From Oscillibacter sp. (lineage in GTDB: Bacteria; Bacillota; Clostridia; Oscillospirales; Oscillospiraceae): 36,190 nucleotides of DNA. Under the pieces are notes generated by a model. The model was not told where the DNA came from. It did no database searches and saw nothing but the letters and a program-made list of their open reading frames with translations. Positions 24,689-31,249 of the stretch are shown here, one piece after another (within the stretch, counting starts at the first letter, position 1; every line of letters begins with the position of its first letter). Location of the stretch: assembly GCA_022795445.1 (NCBI GenBank), contig JAAWGR010000026.1:1-36190 (forward strand), written 5' to 3'. A program made the translations under genes and the position numbers.

Positions 24689-25169
24689 TTCCTAACCCCG
24701 TCAATATGGCTTCCTCCCGCCCCCGCATCTGCACTTTCATCGGCCCATCGTCCATGTGGTCGTACCCCAGCAGGTGCAGCACCGAATGTACCGCCAAATA
24801 GGCCAGCTCCCTCCGGTTTGAGTGCCCGTACTCCTTCGCCTGCGCCGTGACGCGCTCCATCGAAATCACCATGTCCCCCAGCGGCACCAGACCCGTTCCC
24901 GGGTCCGCGTCCTCTGCGGTTGGCAATTCCCCAGGCCGGAGGTCAAAAGCCGGAAAACTCAATACATCCGTCGGCCGGTCAACGTTCCGCATTTCCAGGT
25001 TGATTTTGTGAATGCCCGCATCATTCGTCAGCTGTACATCGACCTCGCACGGGAACCCAATCCCCTCTGCTTTCAGTGCCTCCCGGATCACTTTCCGGAG
25101 GAACGCCTTCTCCCCATCGCTTACCCCAGGTACATCCGCTGTCACCGGAAGATAATGCCGTTTCGCCAT
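24672..25169 (-). CDS. ybeY: Endoribonuclease YbeY
   Basis: YbeY (165 residues) is a metal-dependent RNase needed for 16S rRNA 3' maturation and ribosome quality control. The zinc motif HSVLHLLGYDH (HxxxHxxxxxH) lies near residues 127-137 and NVDRPTDVLSFP near 80-92. GAGGGGAG precedes the ATG. It is 18 bp behind phoH, the usual order phoH-ybeY; its 3' end overlaps the small XRE-linked gene. Confidence 0.94.
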   Translation of the reverse strand: MAKRHYLPVTADVPGVSDGEKAFLRKVIREALKAEGIGFPCEVDVQLTNDAGIHKINLEMRNVDRPTDVLSFPAFDLRPGELPTAEDADPGTGLVPLGDMVISMERVTAQAKEYGHSNRRELAYLAVHSVLHLLGYDHMDDGPMKVQMRGREEAILTGLGITRDA

Positions 25170-25187
25170 GTCGGTTCTCCCCTCTCG

Positions 25188-26156
25188 TTACCGGCTCTTT
25201 TTCCCCTTCCGGTTTTCGTAATCCTCATATGCCTGCACAATCCGCTGCACCATCACATGCCGCACCACGTCCGCATTGCTCAGCTCACAGATGCCGATGC
25301 CTTCCACATTCCGCAGCACCCGCATCGCTTCCTTCAGGCCGGAGGTCTTCCCGTCCGGGAGGTCAATCTGGGTCGCGTCGCCCGTAATCACGATCTTTGA
25401 CCCAAAACCCATACGCGTTAAAAACATCTTCATCTGCTCCCGGCTGGTGTTCTGCGCCTCGTCCAGGATAATAAAACTATCGTCCAGCGTCCGGCCCCGC
25501 ATATACGCCAGCGGCGCCACTTCAATGTTCCCGCGCTCCAAATACTTCTGGTACGTCTCCGCCCCCAGCATATCAAACAGCGCATCGTAAAGCGGCCGCA
25601 GGTACGGGTCGACCTTTGACTGCAAATCCCCCGGCAAAAACCCCAGCCGCTCCCCCGCTTCCACCGCGGGCCGCGTCAGGATGATCCGGTTCACCTGCTT
25701 ATCCCGGAACGCCATCACCGCCGCCGCAACTGCCAAGTACGTTTTGCCAGTGCCCGCCGGGCCGACGCCAATCGTTACCGTGTTCTTCAGGACCGAAGCA
25801 ATATAATCCTTCTGCCCCACCGTCTTCGGCTTGATGGGACGGCCCTTCGCGGAGATGCACAGCACATCCCCGGTCAATTCGGCAATCTTTTCTTCCTTCC
25901 CCGCCCGCACCATGTTGATCACATACCGCACGTTCTGCTCCCCGATGGCCTCGCCCCGGGAAGAGAGCGTCAGCAGGGCCTGGATGGATTTGCAGGCCAG
26001 CATGGTCTCCTCCGGTTCGCCCTCCACACGCAGTTCGCCGTCCCGGTTCACGACAGTGACGGAAAATTCCTGTTCCAAGAGCCGGATGTTCTCGTCAAAC
26101 GAGCCGAAGATATTGACGGCCTGCTCCAGCCGTTCAATGCTGATTCGTTGTTCCAA
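25188..26156 (-). CDS. phoH: PhoH-like ATPase
   Basis: A 322-residue PhoH/PhoL family protein, a predicted cytosolic ATPase often tied to RNA metabolism with YbeY. Walker A GPAGTGKTYLA, then LTRPAVEAGERLGFLPGD, FIILDEAQNTS (Walker B) and ITGDATQIDLP are intact. The N-terminal part holds a KH-like segment (FGSFDENIRLLEQEFSV). The start is inferred as TTG at 26156 with AGGGG 8 nt upstream, giving the usual family length; the open frame continues upstream into the yqfD end, so longer starts are unlikely. Confidence 0.92.
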   Translation of the reverse strand: MEQRISIERLEQAVNIFGSFDENIRLLEQEFSVTVVNRDGELRVEGEPEETMLACKSIQALLTLSSRGEAIGEQNVRYVINMVRAGKEEKIAELTGDVLCISAKGRPIKPKTVGQKDYIASVLKNTVTIGVGPAGTGKTYLAVAAAVMAFRDKQVNRIILTRPAVEAGERLGFLPGDLQSKVDPYLRPLYDALFDMLGAETYQKYLERGNIEVAPLAYMRGRTLDDSFIILDEAQNTSREQMKMFLTRMGFGSKIVITGDATQIDLPDGKTSGLKEAMRVLRNVEGIGICELSNADVVRHVMVQRIVQAYEDYENRKGKKSR

Positions 26157-26196
26157 TTTGCTTACCCCTTTTTGTATCTTTTGTAGGATCAAGGCA

Positions 26197-27411
26197 TTAA
26201 CTGCCCGTATCTTCCGCCGGTTCTGCGGTTTCCGCGTAAATCGGGACCGACCGGCCAATTTGTTCCTCGCACTCCGCCGAGAGCGTTACCGTCAGCGTAC
26301 CGTCCTTCTGCCGGGAAGAGCACAGCGTGGACCGTATGGAACCATAGGCGTCCACCATCTCGTGTAGCTGCTCCGTCAGGACGGCCTCCATGGCTTTCTC
26401 CACCTGGGCAGGGTCCTGGGCGGTTGGCACGGTTTCGTAAAACTTCCAGGTCTCCCACTCAATCGTAACCGGCAGCGGGATGCCGAAGAAGGTCAGCGGG
26501 TATCTGTTTGTTATTTTATCATAGTTTCCCTGTGTAATGCTACTGTTTGAAAAGAATTTTATGCGGCGGGTCCCCAAGATGAGGGAAACGCCGTTTTTTT
26601 CCTGCCCGGTGTACTCTTTTCCCTCTGCGGTCAAGGGCACGTTCGTCCACAGGGTATACCACGTCCTGGCTTGGACCGCACCCATCCCCGCCAGCACCCT
26701 GGCCCCGACAGTATCCGTGTCCTCCACGCCGGAAATGAGGATCTGGCCTTCGGTCACTGAGGTGCCGGGAAGGACACAGGCGACGCCGCCCATTGTCTGC
26801 ACCTTCAGCACCAGCCCCGGACGGCGTGCTACAAGGTTTGCAGGAATCCGCTTGTCAATCAGCTCCGGTGCGGGGATGCGTTCCCGTACCGTCACAGTGG
26901 CCCGGCAGCCGGAGACATTGACGGAAATCCAGCTCAGCTCCGGGATGTCCAGCAAAACATGGTTGCGGATGTCTTCCGCGTTCAGCGTCAGTCCGAAAGT
27001 ACCTAACCCCACCCCATTTTTTCCCAAGGTACGGAGAATCCTTTCCGCAGGGACGCGGACATTCCCTTCGACCTGGAAGTCCCAGATTAAAAATGAACCG
27101 AGGAACAAACTCATCGCACAGGCAACCAGGCCCACCACCAGGGCCTGCCGGTGGCGGAAGCGGAAGAGGAAATATGGCACGCCCTCCAAGCCGACGACGG
27201 AAAACGTGCAGTCCAGTTTCCGCCCCGTCTGCCGCAGGATGCGCCAATCCTTCCGAGAGATGCGGCAGGTAAACGCGGTCGGCGATTCCCATTCCAGGTC
27301 CCAGAAAGACAGGTCCTGCGCCCCGCAGAGGTTCAGCACCCGTTCCGGGAAAGCGCACTCCGCCCGGATGCGTACCTGTCCCCGAAAAGCGTTGATGATT
27401 CCTGTCAGCAT
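26197..27411 (-). CDS. yqfD: Sporulation protein YqfD
   Basis: A 404-residue YqfD, a sporulation-associated membrane protein of spore formers. It starts MLTGIINAFRGQVRIRAECAFPERVLN, has one membrane helix near 88-110 (ALVVGLVACAMSLFLGSFLIW) and a large outer domain with IWDFQVEGNVRVPAERILRTL, FtsQ/POTRA-like in feel, and RIPAPELIDKRIPANLVARRPGLVLKVQ. The ATG overlaps the yqfC stop (ATGCTGA), showing coupling. It belongs to yqfC-yqfD-phoH-ybeY, expected under sigma-E control in sporulating relatives (family knowledge). Confidence 0.9.
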   Translation of the reverse strand: MLTGIINAFRGQVRIRAECAFPERVLNLCGAQDLSFWDLEWESPTAFTCRISRKDWRILRQTGRKLDCTFSVVGLEGVPYFLFRFRHRQALVVGLVACAMSLFLGSFLIWDFQVEGNVRVPAERILRTLGKNGVGLGTFGLTLNAEDIRNHVLLDIPELSWISVNVSGCRATVTVRERIPAPELIDKRIPANLVARRPGLVLKVQTMGGVACVLPGTSVTEGQILISGVEDTDTVGARVLAGMGAVQARTWYTLWTNVPLTAEGKEYTGQEKNGVSLILGTRRIKFFSNSSITQGNYDKITNRYPLTFFGIPLPVTIEWETWKFYETVPTAQDPAQVEKAMEAVLTEQLHEMVDAYGSIRSTLCSSRQKDGTLTVTLSAECEEQIGRSVPIYAETAEPAEDTGS

Positions 27412-27707
27412 CCGTCCGCCCCCACCCATTCTACCGACGCGATCCTTCCGCCGATGCGCAGTTCTCCTGCCGTCATGGCCATCAGCGTCAGGCGTTCGCC
27501 CCGCACGCGCAGAACGCCGGCAATGGTGTTCGCGTCAATTTGGGTATCACTGTAAGACAGCAGGCCAGTGTGGTGTTCCAGGTACAACTGCCGTCCGCCC
27601 ACCATTTCCAGGCGCGGCAGCCCCGCGATAATATCGGCGGGCAGGTCAAATAATTCCGCCACGGTGCCCAGTACGCCGCCGTCACGGTCTTTCCGATTAC
27701 GCTCCAT
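27405..27707 (-). CDS. yqfC: Sporulation protein YqfC
   Basis: A 100-residue YabP/YqfC-family protein, recognised from LFDLPADIIAGLPRLEMVGGRQLYLEHHTGLLSYSDTQI and GVLRVRGERLTLMAMTAGELRIGGRI. The family is found in endospore formers and is tied to the mother cell stage; the molecular role is unknown. GAGGTGA precedes the ATG. It overlaps yqfD by 7 bp and is divergent from ylbJ, another sporulation gene, over a 94-bp gap. Confidence 0.92.
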   Translation of the reverse strand: MERNRKDRDGGVLGTVAELFDLPADIIAGLPRLEMVGGRQLYLEHHTGLLSYSDTQIDANTIAGVLRVRGERLTLMAMTAGELRIGGRIASVEWVGADGC

Positions 27708-27801
27708 GATCTCACCTCAAACAAGCTATATGCGGCAGACGGCTGGATTTTGCCTGTCCATGTATGACGGCGCTCTGCGGCGCATAGAAGTGATATGGGT
27801 G

Positions 27802-28722
27802 ATGAAGATGGAAAAACGTTGGCGCACAGACGCTTGTCTGGTTTTATGTGGGCTGATGGTCTGGTTTCTGGCGGACGCCGGGCGGATCCGGGCCGCAGCG
27901 GCGGAAGCCCTGGCGCTGTGTGCGCATTCGGTAATCCCGGCGCTGTTCCCGTTTATGGCGGCGTCGTCCCTGCTGGTCTTGATGGGGTTTGGAGAATGGG
28001 TGTCGCCGCATTTGGCGGGGTTCATGGCCCTGTTCAATCTGCCGGGCACAGCGAGTTCTGCGCTGCTGCTGGGACTGGTGGGTGGGTATCCGATTGGAGC
28101 ACAAACGGCCGTCGGTCTTTATGAGAAGAAGCTTCTGACTTCCGATGAAGCGGAACGGCTTTTGGCCTTTTGCAACAATTCCAACCCGGTTTTTTTGGTG
28201 AGCGTGCTGGGGAGCGGACTGTTTGGCAGCGTCCGCGTAGGCGTATGGCTTTGGCTCATTCACATCTTGTCCGCGTTGTTGGTGGGCCTGTGTTTTCGCG
28301 GAACAAAAAAAGGGACGCGCTTGGCGCGTCCAAAAGGGAAATTTACCGTACAGGAGGTTTCGTTTGCGGCGGCGTTTGTGAAGGCGGTACAGGGTGCTGC
28401 ATCCGCGATGCTGTCAGTGTGTGGGTTTATTGTGTTCTTTTACATTCTGGCAAGTCCCCTGGCAAGGTTCGCGGCGCCTTTCGGGCCGGCGCTGGTCGGT
28501 ATGGTAGAGCTGTTTTCGCTAACGCCCCTGCTGACGCCCAGCCGGTTCAGTTTTGTACTCGCGTCGGTCTGCGCAGGCTTTGGCGGCGTTTCGATTCTAT
28601 GCCAGACCGCCTCCGCCTTGGACGGCAGCGGCCTGCGGCTGCGTTCTTATTTTTTCGGAAAAGTCCTGCAAGGCGGGTTTTCGTTCGCACTTGCCATGGC
28701 TGCGGCGGGTTTTCTCCTGTAA
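27802..28722 (+). CDS. ylbJ: Sporulation integral membrane protein YlbJ
   Basis: A 306-residue polytopic membrane protein of the YlbJ group (nucleoside-recognition/Gate domain). About eight hydrophobic segments are visible; diagnostic parts are ALCAHSVIPALFPFMAASSLL, LLLGLVGGYPIGAQTAVGLYE and LLAFCNNSNPVFLVSVLG. In Bacillus, YlbJ is mother-cell expressed and linked to dipicolinic acid loading of spores (established for that genus). The ribosome binding site is weak (GGGTG just before ATGAAGATG), so start 27802 or 27808 cannot be decided. Divergent from yqfC. Confidence 0.88.
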   Translation: MKMEKRWRTDACLVLCGLMVWFLADAGRIRAAAAEALALCAHSVIPALFPFMAASSLLVLMGFGEWVSPHLAGFMALFNLPGTASSALLLGLVGGYPIGAQTAVGLYEKKLLTSDEAERLLAFCNNSNPVFLVSVLGSGLFGSVRVGVWLWLIHILSALLVGLCFRGTKKGTRLARPKGKFTVQEVSFAAAFVKAVQGAASAMLSVCGFIVFFYILASPLARFAAPFGPALVGMVELFSLTPLLTPSRFSFVLASVCAGFGGVSILCQTASALDGSGLRLRSYFFGKVLQGGFSFALAMAAAGFLL

Positions 28723-28750
28723 CCTGCGGTGGATTGCAGATGAAATCAAG

Positions 28751-29143
28751 TTATGTTCGTATCCATACGCCGGTCGCGGCGTCTTGTTCCAATACGAGCA
28801 TGTCCGCTTGCGCCCCACGATCAAAGTATATTTTTTTAGCAGAATCATCTAGCTTGATTTCAAAACTGTTTTTGGCTCCTATGACGCTGTTTAAGCCCCC
28901 AAAAGCACTATAAAAGGAACAATGTATCCCATCACGGCTCTCCTCGGTTTCTATGGCTCGAATATAACCCATGGAACCCAAAAGAGCCGTTTTTACAGTC
29001 ATTACAGAACCATCTTCAGAGATAGAAAAGTCCTGCAAACAGACATCCGTTCTCTTTTGAAACCCTGGTGATACCAATAATTCCCCAACGGCAGCAGCAA
29101 TCGCAATCACTAAAATTGTGAAAACCAGTATGTGCTTTTTCAT
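28751..29143 (-). CDS. Small exported or membrane-anchored protein of unknown function
   Basis: A 130-residue protein with an N-terminal hydrophobic helix (about 5-25, ILVFTILVIAIAAAVGELLV) and no lipobox. The outer part (VCLQDFSISEDGSVMTVKTALLGSMGYIRAIETEE) is beta-rich. Not recognised. AGGAGGG sits 9 nt before the ATG. It is convergent with ylbJ and lies just outside the tRNA-Cys element boundary. Confidence 0.75.
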   Translation of the reverse strand: MKKHILVFTILVIAIAAAVGELLVSPGFQKRTDVCLQDFSISEDGSVMTVKTALLGSMGYIRAIETEESRDGIHCSFYSAFGGLNSVIGAKNSFEIKLDDSAKKIYFDRGAQADMLVLEQDAATGVWIRT

Positions 29144-29218
29144 ACGAACGGGACCCTCCTCTATTTCGTAACCGCTGCATGTTTATCGGTCCAATATTCC
29201 CGGGAATTGATTGCCATT

Positions 29219-29247
29219 ATTATATCCGTTTTCATGTTGATATTCAA
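29219..29247 (-). promoter_or_regulatory. Promoter of the gene ending at 28751
   Basis: Minus-strand TTGAAT, 17 bp, TATAAT, about 75 bp before the ATG at 29143. From here to the tRNA remnant at 29434 I see no gene. Confidence 0.7.
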
Positions 29248-29433
29248 TAGGATTTTGAACGTTGTTTTCTCTTCCATTCTTCAAGTTTCTACAGAAGATG
29301 ATGACAACCGAATGGGATGGCATCTGTCCAGCAGAGAAAGCATTCTTGCCGGTTTTCAAGGTTTCATCGCCGGCCTGGCTAAGCCGCCCGGGAAGAACCA
29401 TGCAGAAAAAACATTCCTCCGGAGAACGGAACG

Positions 29434-29486
29434 CCCCTGTAACCATTACGGCTACAGGGGGGGTGGAGATGACACCCGGATTTGAA
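29434..29486 (-). repeat. Degenerate copy of tRNA-Cys 3' end plus terminator (distal attachment-site remnant)
   Basis: Positions 29464-29486 read on the minus strand as the T-arm to CCA end of tRNA-Cys with one mismatch; TGACACCCGGATTTGAA (29470-29486) is identical to 35845-35861. The repeat continues through the hairpin CCCCTGTA..TACAGGGG, the same as the tRNA-Cys terminator at 35805-35832. Both copies point the same way, as expected for the two ends of an element integrated in a tRNA 3' end. Confidence 0.75.
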
Positions 29487-29807
29487 ATCGCCCGAGGTAA
29501 TTCCAGGTCAATTCGGCCTTTTATGAATATCCCTGTTTGCAAGGGGGTCAGCCGTCTCAGCCGGAGGCTTCCAACTACACACTGTTCTGGCAATCCTATG
29601 CCCAAATTGCTGTGCTGCTCTAGAGAGTGTACCCCCTTCCTTAATGAAAGCCCAGGTCTCGTGATAGGTCCCATGTGCAGCAAAGGCCTCGTCCTTGTCG
29701 AACATTTCGGCTTTGCTAAGACAGAGGGAAAATCATTGCTTAAAATGGCGGCTATACTCAGCCTGTTGAAAAATCTGTTACAGGACAGGACCCTTTCGAC
29801 AGGCTAA
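29487..29807. other. Gene-free element-end region with inverted repeat
   Basis: No convincing gene. AGCCTGTTGAAA (29762-29773) and TTTCGACAGGCT (29796-29807) pair over 12 bp with one G-T wobble. The sequence resembles insertion-sequence termini that I recall but could not name. Short open frames here lack ribosome binding sites. Confidence 0.5.
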
Positions 29808-29838
29808 AGCGGACGGGAAACTCCCGCCCGCTTTTTGA
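29808..29838. terminator. Terminator downstream of the Uma2 gene
   Basis: AAAGCGGACGGGA (29808-29820) pairs with TCCCGCCCGCTTT (29824-29836) with one wobble; TTTTT follows on the plus strand and CTTT on the minus strand. It directly follows the Uma2 stop codon at 29842. Confidence 0.75.
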
Positions 29839-29841
29839 ACG

Positions 29842-30414
29842 CTATTCAGAAAACACCTTCTCCAGCTCAATAAAACAGCCATCCAGAACGTTGACCTTAG
29901 CCACCCCTGTATCTCCATAGACCTCGTGTGGAAGCAGGGAGCGGCCCTCCAGGAGGAATACCTGTACCGTTCTTTCGGCAGGGCTTACAATCCAGTATTC
30001 CCTTACCGCTGCCCGCTGGTACTGCCCCAGCTTCACAAGACGGTCGTGCCGGGCTGTGGAGGGAGACAAAATCTCAATAATCAAATCCGGTGCGCCCTTG
30101 CAGCCATACTCGTCCAGCTTGCTATGGCTGCATACCACAGAAATGTCAGGCTCCACCACTGTATTTACATCCTCTGGTGCGTCGCCGTCATTCTCAAATA
30201 AGCGGACACCAAATGGGGCTGGATAGACTTTACACGGTTTTCCTTCCAAAAAATTCGCAAGCTGTCGTGTCAACTCTGTGAGGATTTCCTGATGGATTCG
30301 TGAGGGTGGGGCCATCATAACCGCTTCACCGTCAAGGAGTTCCATTCGCTCATGCTCTCCCCAAGTAAGATAATCTGCAAAGGTGTAATGGGCCTTTTTT
30401 GCCGGAAGCGCCAT
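29842..30414 (-). CDS. Uma2 family (DUF820) putative PD-(D/E)xK nuclease
   Basis: A 190-residue Uma2/DUF820 protein. Visible marks are YTFADYLTWGEHERMELLDGE at the start, the EPDISVVC strand, GAPDLIIEILSPST and the KLGQYQRAAVREYWIVSP segment, which carry the acidic residues and lysine of a restriction-endonuclease-like core. The family is abundant but no definite role is known; a nuclease activity is a fold-based inference. ATG 30414 gives MALPAKKAHYTF with GGGAGG upstream; a longer frame crosses the promoter. It is intact and well promoted inside a decayed tRNA-Cys element, so it may be the living cargo. Confidence 0.88.
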   Translation of the reverse strand: MALPAKKAHYTFADYLTWGEHERMELLDGEAVMMAPPSRIHQEILTELTRQLANFLEGKPCKVYPAPFGVRLFENDGDAPEDVNTVVEPDISVVCSHSKLDEYGCKGAPDLIIEILSPSTARHDRLVKLGQYQRAAVREYWIVSPAERTVQVFLLEGRSLLPHEVYGDTGVAKVNVLDGCFIELEKVFSE

Positions 30415-30453
30415 AGCTGCTCTGCCTCCCTCTCCGAATCGATCTTGCCTTTT

Positions 30454-30482
30454 AGTATACACAAAACCTAGAGGAAATTCAA
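30454..30482 (-). promoter_or_regulatory. Promoter of the Uma2 gene
   Basis: Minus-strand TTGAAT (30482-30477), 17 bp, TATACT (30459-30454), 40 bp before the ATG. Confidence 0.75.
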
Positions 30483-30504
30483 CCAGTCTGCAACAGATCA
30501 CCAT

Positions 30505-30746
30505 GGCAAAAGACAGGACGGGCCTGAAAAGATGTAGGTTGTAAGGGGTGAAAGCGAGATTTCGCCTAATACAGCAAAGCGGCTGGTTCGTTTGTGAAAC
30601 TTTTGTAAACGCAAAAATTCGACTGCATAAAACATTTCATTTGTGTATGCCTAGTGGAAAGTCCTCGCGCCTATCTTACATTTGAATGATCGTCCAGATG
30701 AGATACTCCCAGGGGAAGTGCCGCCATGACAGAAGCGCACCAATAG
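30505..30746. other. Gene-free stretch inside the element
   Basis: AT-richer sequence upstream of the Uma2 gene. Stop codons occur in all frames and I see no promoter or RNA gene; the right end merges with the recombinase shard. Confidence 0.5.
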
Positions 30747-30886
30747 GAGCATAACGCCGCAAAGGAATTGAAACGCAAATTGAATCGTGACCGCAAACGG
30801 CCTGCCGAATTGGACAGGCTTATCCAAAAACTTTATGACGAGAGCATTTGTCAAGGGGGAGTTTCACCTTCAGATGAAACTCCCCC
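30747..30886 (+). pseudogene. Shard of a large serine recombinase
   Basis: Between stop codons the plus strand reads EHNAAKELKRKLNRDRKRPA followed by ELDRLIQKLYDESICQ. This is the coiled-coil part after the zinc ribbon of large serine recombinases of Clostridia transposons (commonly ELDRLIQKLYEDN, from memory). About 40 residues remain, with no catalytic domain. The frame then runs into a 16-bp inverted repeat and a stop. Confidence 0.55.
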
Positions 30887-30890
30887 TTGA
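30851..30890. repeat. Perfect 16-bp inverted repeat
   Basis: TCAAGGGGGAGTTTCA (30851-30866) and its exact complement (30875-30890) with loop CCTTCAGA. It joins the recombinase shard to unrelated sequence. It lacks a T-run, so it is not a standard terminator. Confidence 0.75.
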
Positions 30891-30917
30891 ATTGGAATTT
30901 GATGATTTATGGATAAT

Positions 30918-30977
30918 TCATGCACCTGCTTTTTCCATATACTCTTTTAATAAATCCCTAAAGTCAGAAGATACCAT
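30918..30977 (-). CDS. Candidate 19-codon ORF with full expression signals
   Basis: The peptide would be MVSSDFRDLLKEYMEKAGA. GGAGG lies 8 nt before the ATG, and further upstream a TTGACC/TATGCT pair with 17-bp spacing is present. It may be a true small protein or the preserved start of a truncated gene; the FRDLLKEYMEKAG helix could be the beginning of a regulator. No homology can be judged at this size. Confidence 0.4.
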   Translation of the reverse strand: MVSSDFRDLLKEYMEKAGA

Positions 30978-31022
30978 AAAGGCAACCTCCTTCAAATATC
31001 TATACCTGAAAGCAATCAAAGC

Positions 31023-31051
31023 ATATCATATATGTTTATATTGGTCAAACT
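31023..31051 (-). promoter_or_regulatory. Promoter of the 19-codon ORF
   Basis: On the minus strand TTGACC, 17 bp (AATATAAACATATATGA), TATGCT, about 45 bp upstream of the ATG at 30977. Coordinates are hand-derived and could be off by a base. Confidence 0.5.
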
Positions 31052-31082
31052 TCTTAAACATTTGGCCTTAATCGTAGTAGTA

Positions 31083-31121
31083 GCAAGCAAACGGGTCGGT
31101 ATATACCGAGGCATTGCTTGC
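31083..31121. repeat. Nested palindromes in front of the LRR gene
   Basis: GCAAGCAA (31083-31090) pairs with TTGCTTGC (31114-31121) around the 14-bp perfect palindrome TCGGTATATACCGA (31096-31109). It could be a cruciform, an operator or an element end. Confidence 0.6.
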
Positions 31122-31190
31122 CGCTGCCTACTGCAAAAAAATTTTATACGGATACTATGTTGCCAGCATATGGTTGTTGGATTTCGGGTG

Positions 31191-31199
31191 TGGTATAAT
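31191..31199 (+). promoter_or_regulatory. Extended -10 promoter of the LRR-DUF4132 gene
   Basis: TGGTATAAT (31191-31199) is a perfect extended -10; no good -35 is seen at 17 bp. The gene starts 50 bp later. Confidence 0.6.
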
Positions 31200-31249
31200 A
31201 ATATAAGATGGAACATCTTGGAAAATAGAAACAACAGGAGGTACATAGT

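Noticed and set aside
27708-27801. Sigma-E promoters between yqfC and ylbJ
   Set aside because: ATA- and CATA-like boxes are present on both strands, but spacing is unclear and the match is too weak to list as a site.
29183-29683. A 166-codon minus-strand frame across the tRNA remnant
   Set aside because: It reads through the tRNA-like repeat and terminator hairpin, has no ribosome binding site, and no recognisable motif.
30787-31071. A 94-codon plus-strand frame after the recombinase shard
   Set aside because: It runs in another frame through the 16-bp inverted repeat and opposite the 19-codon ORF, with no start signals.
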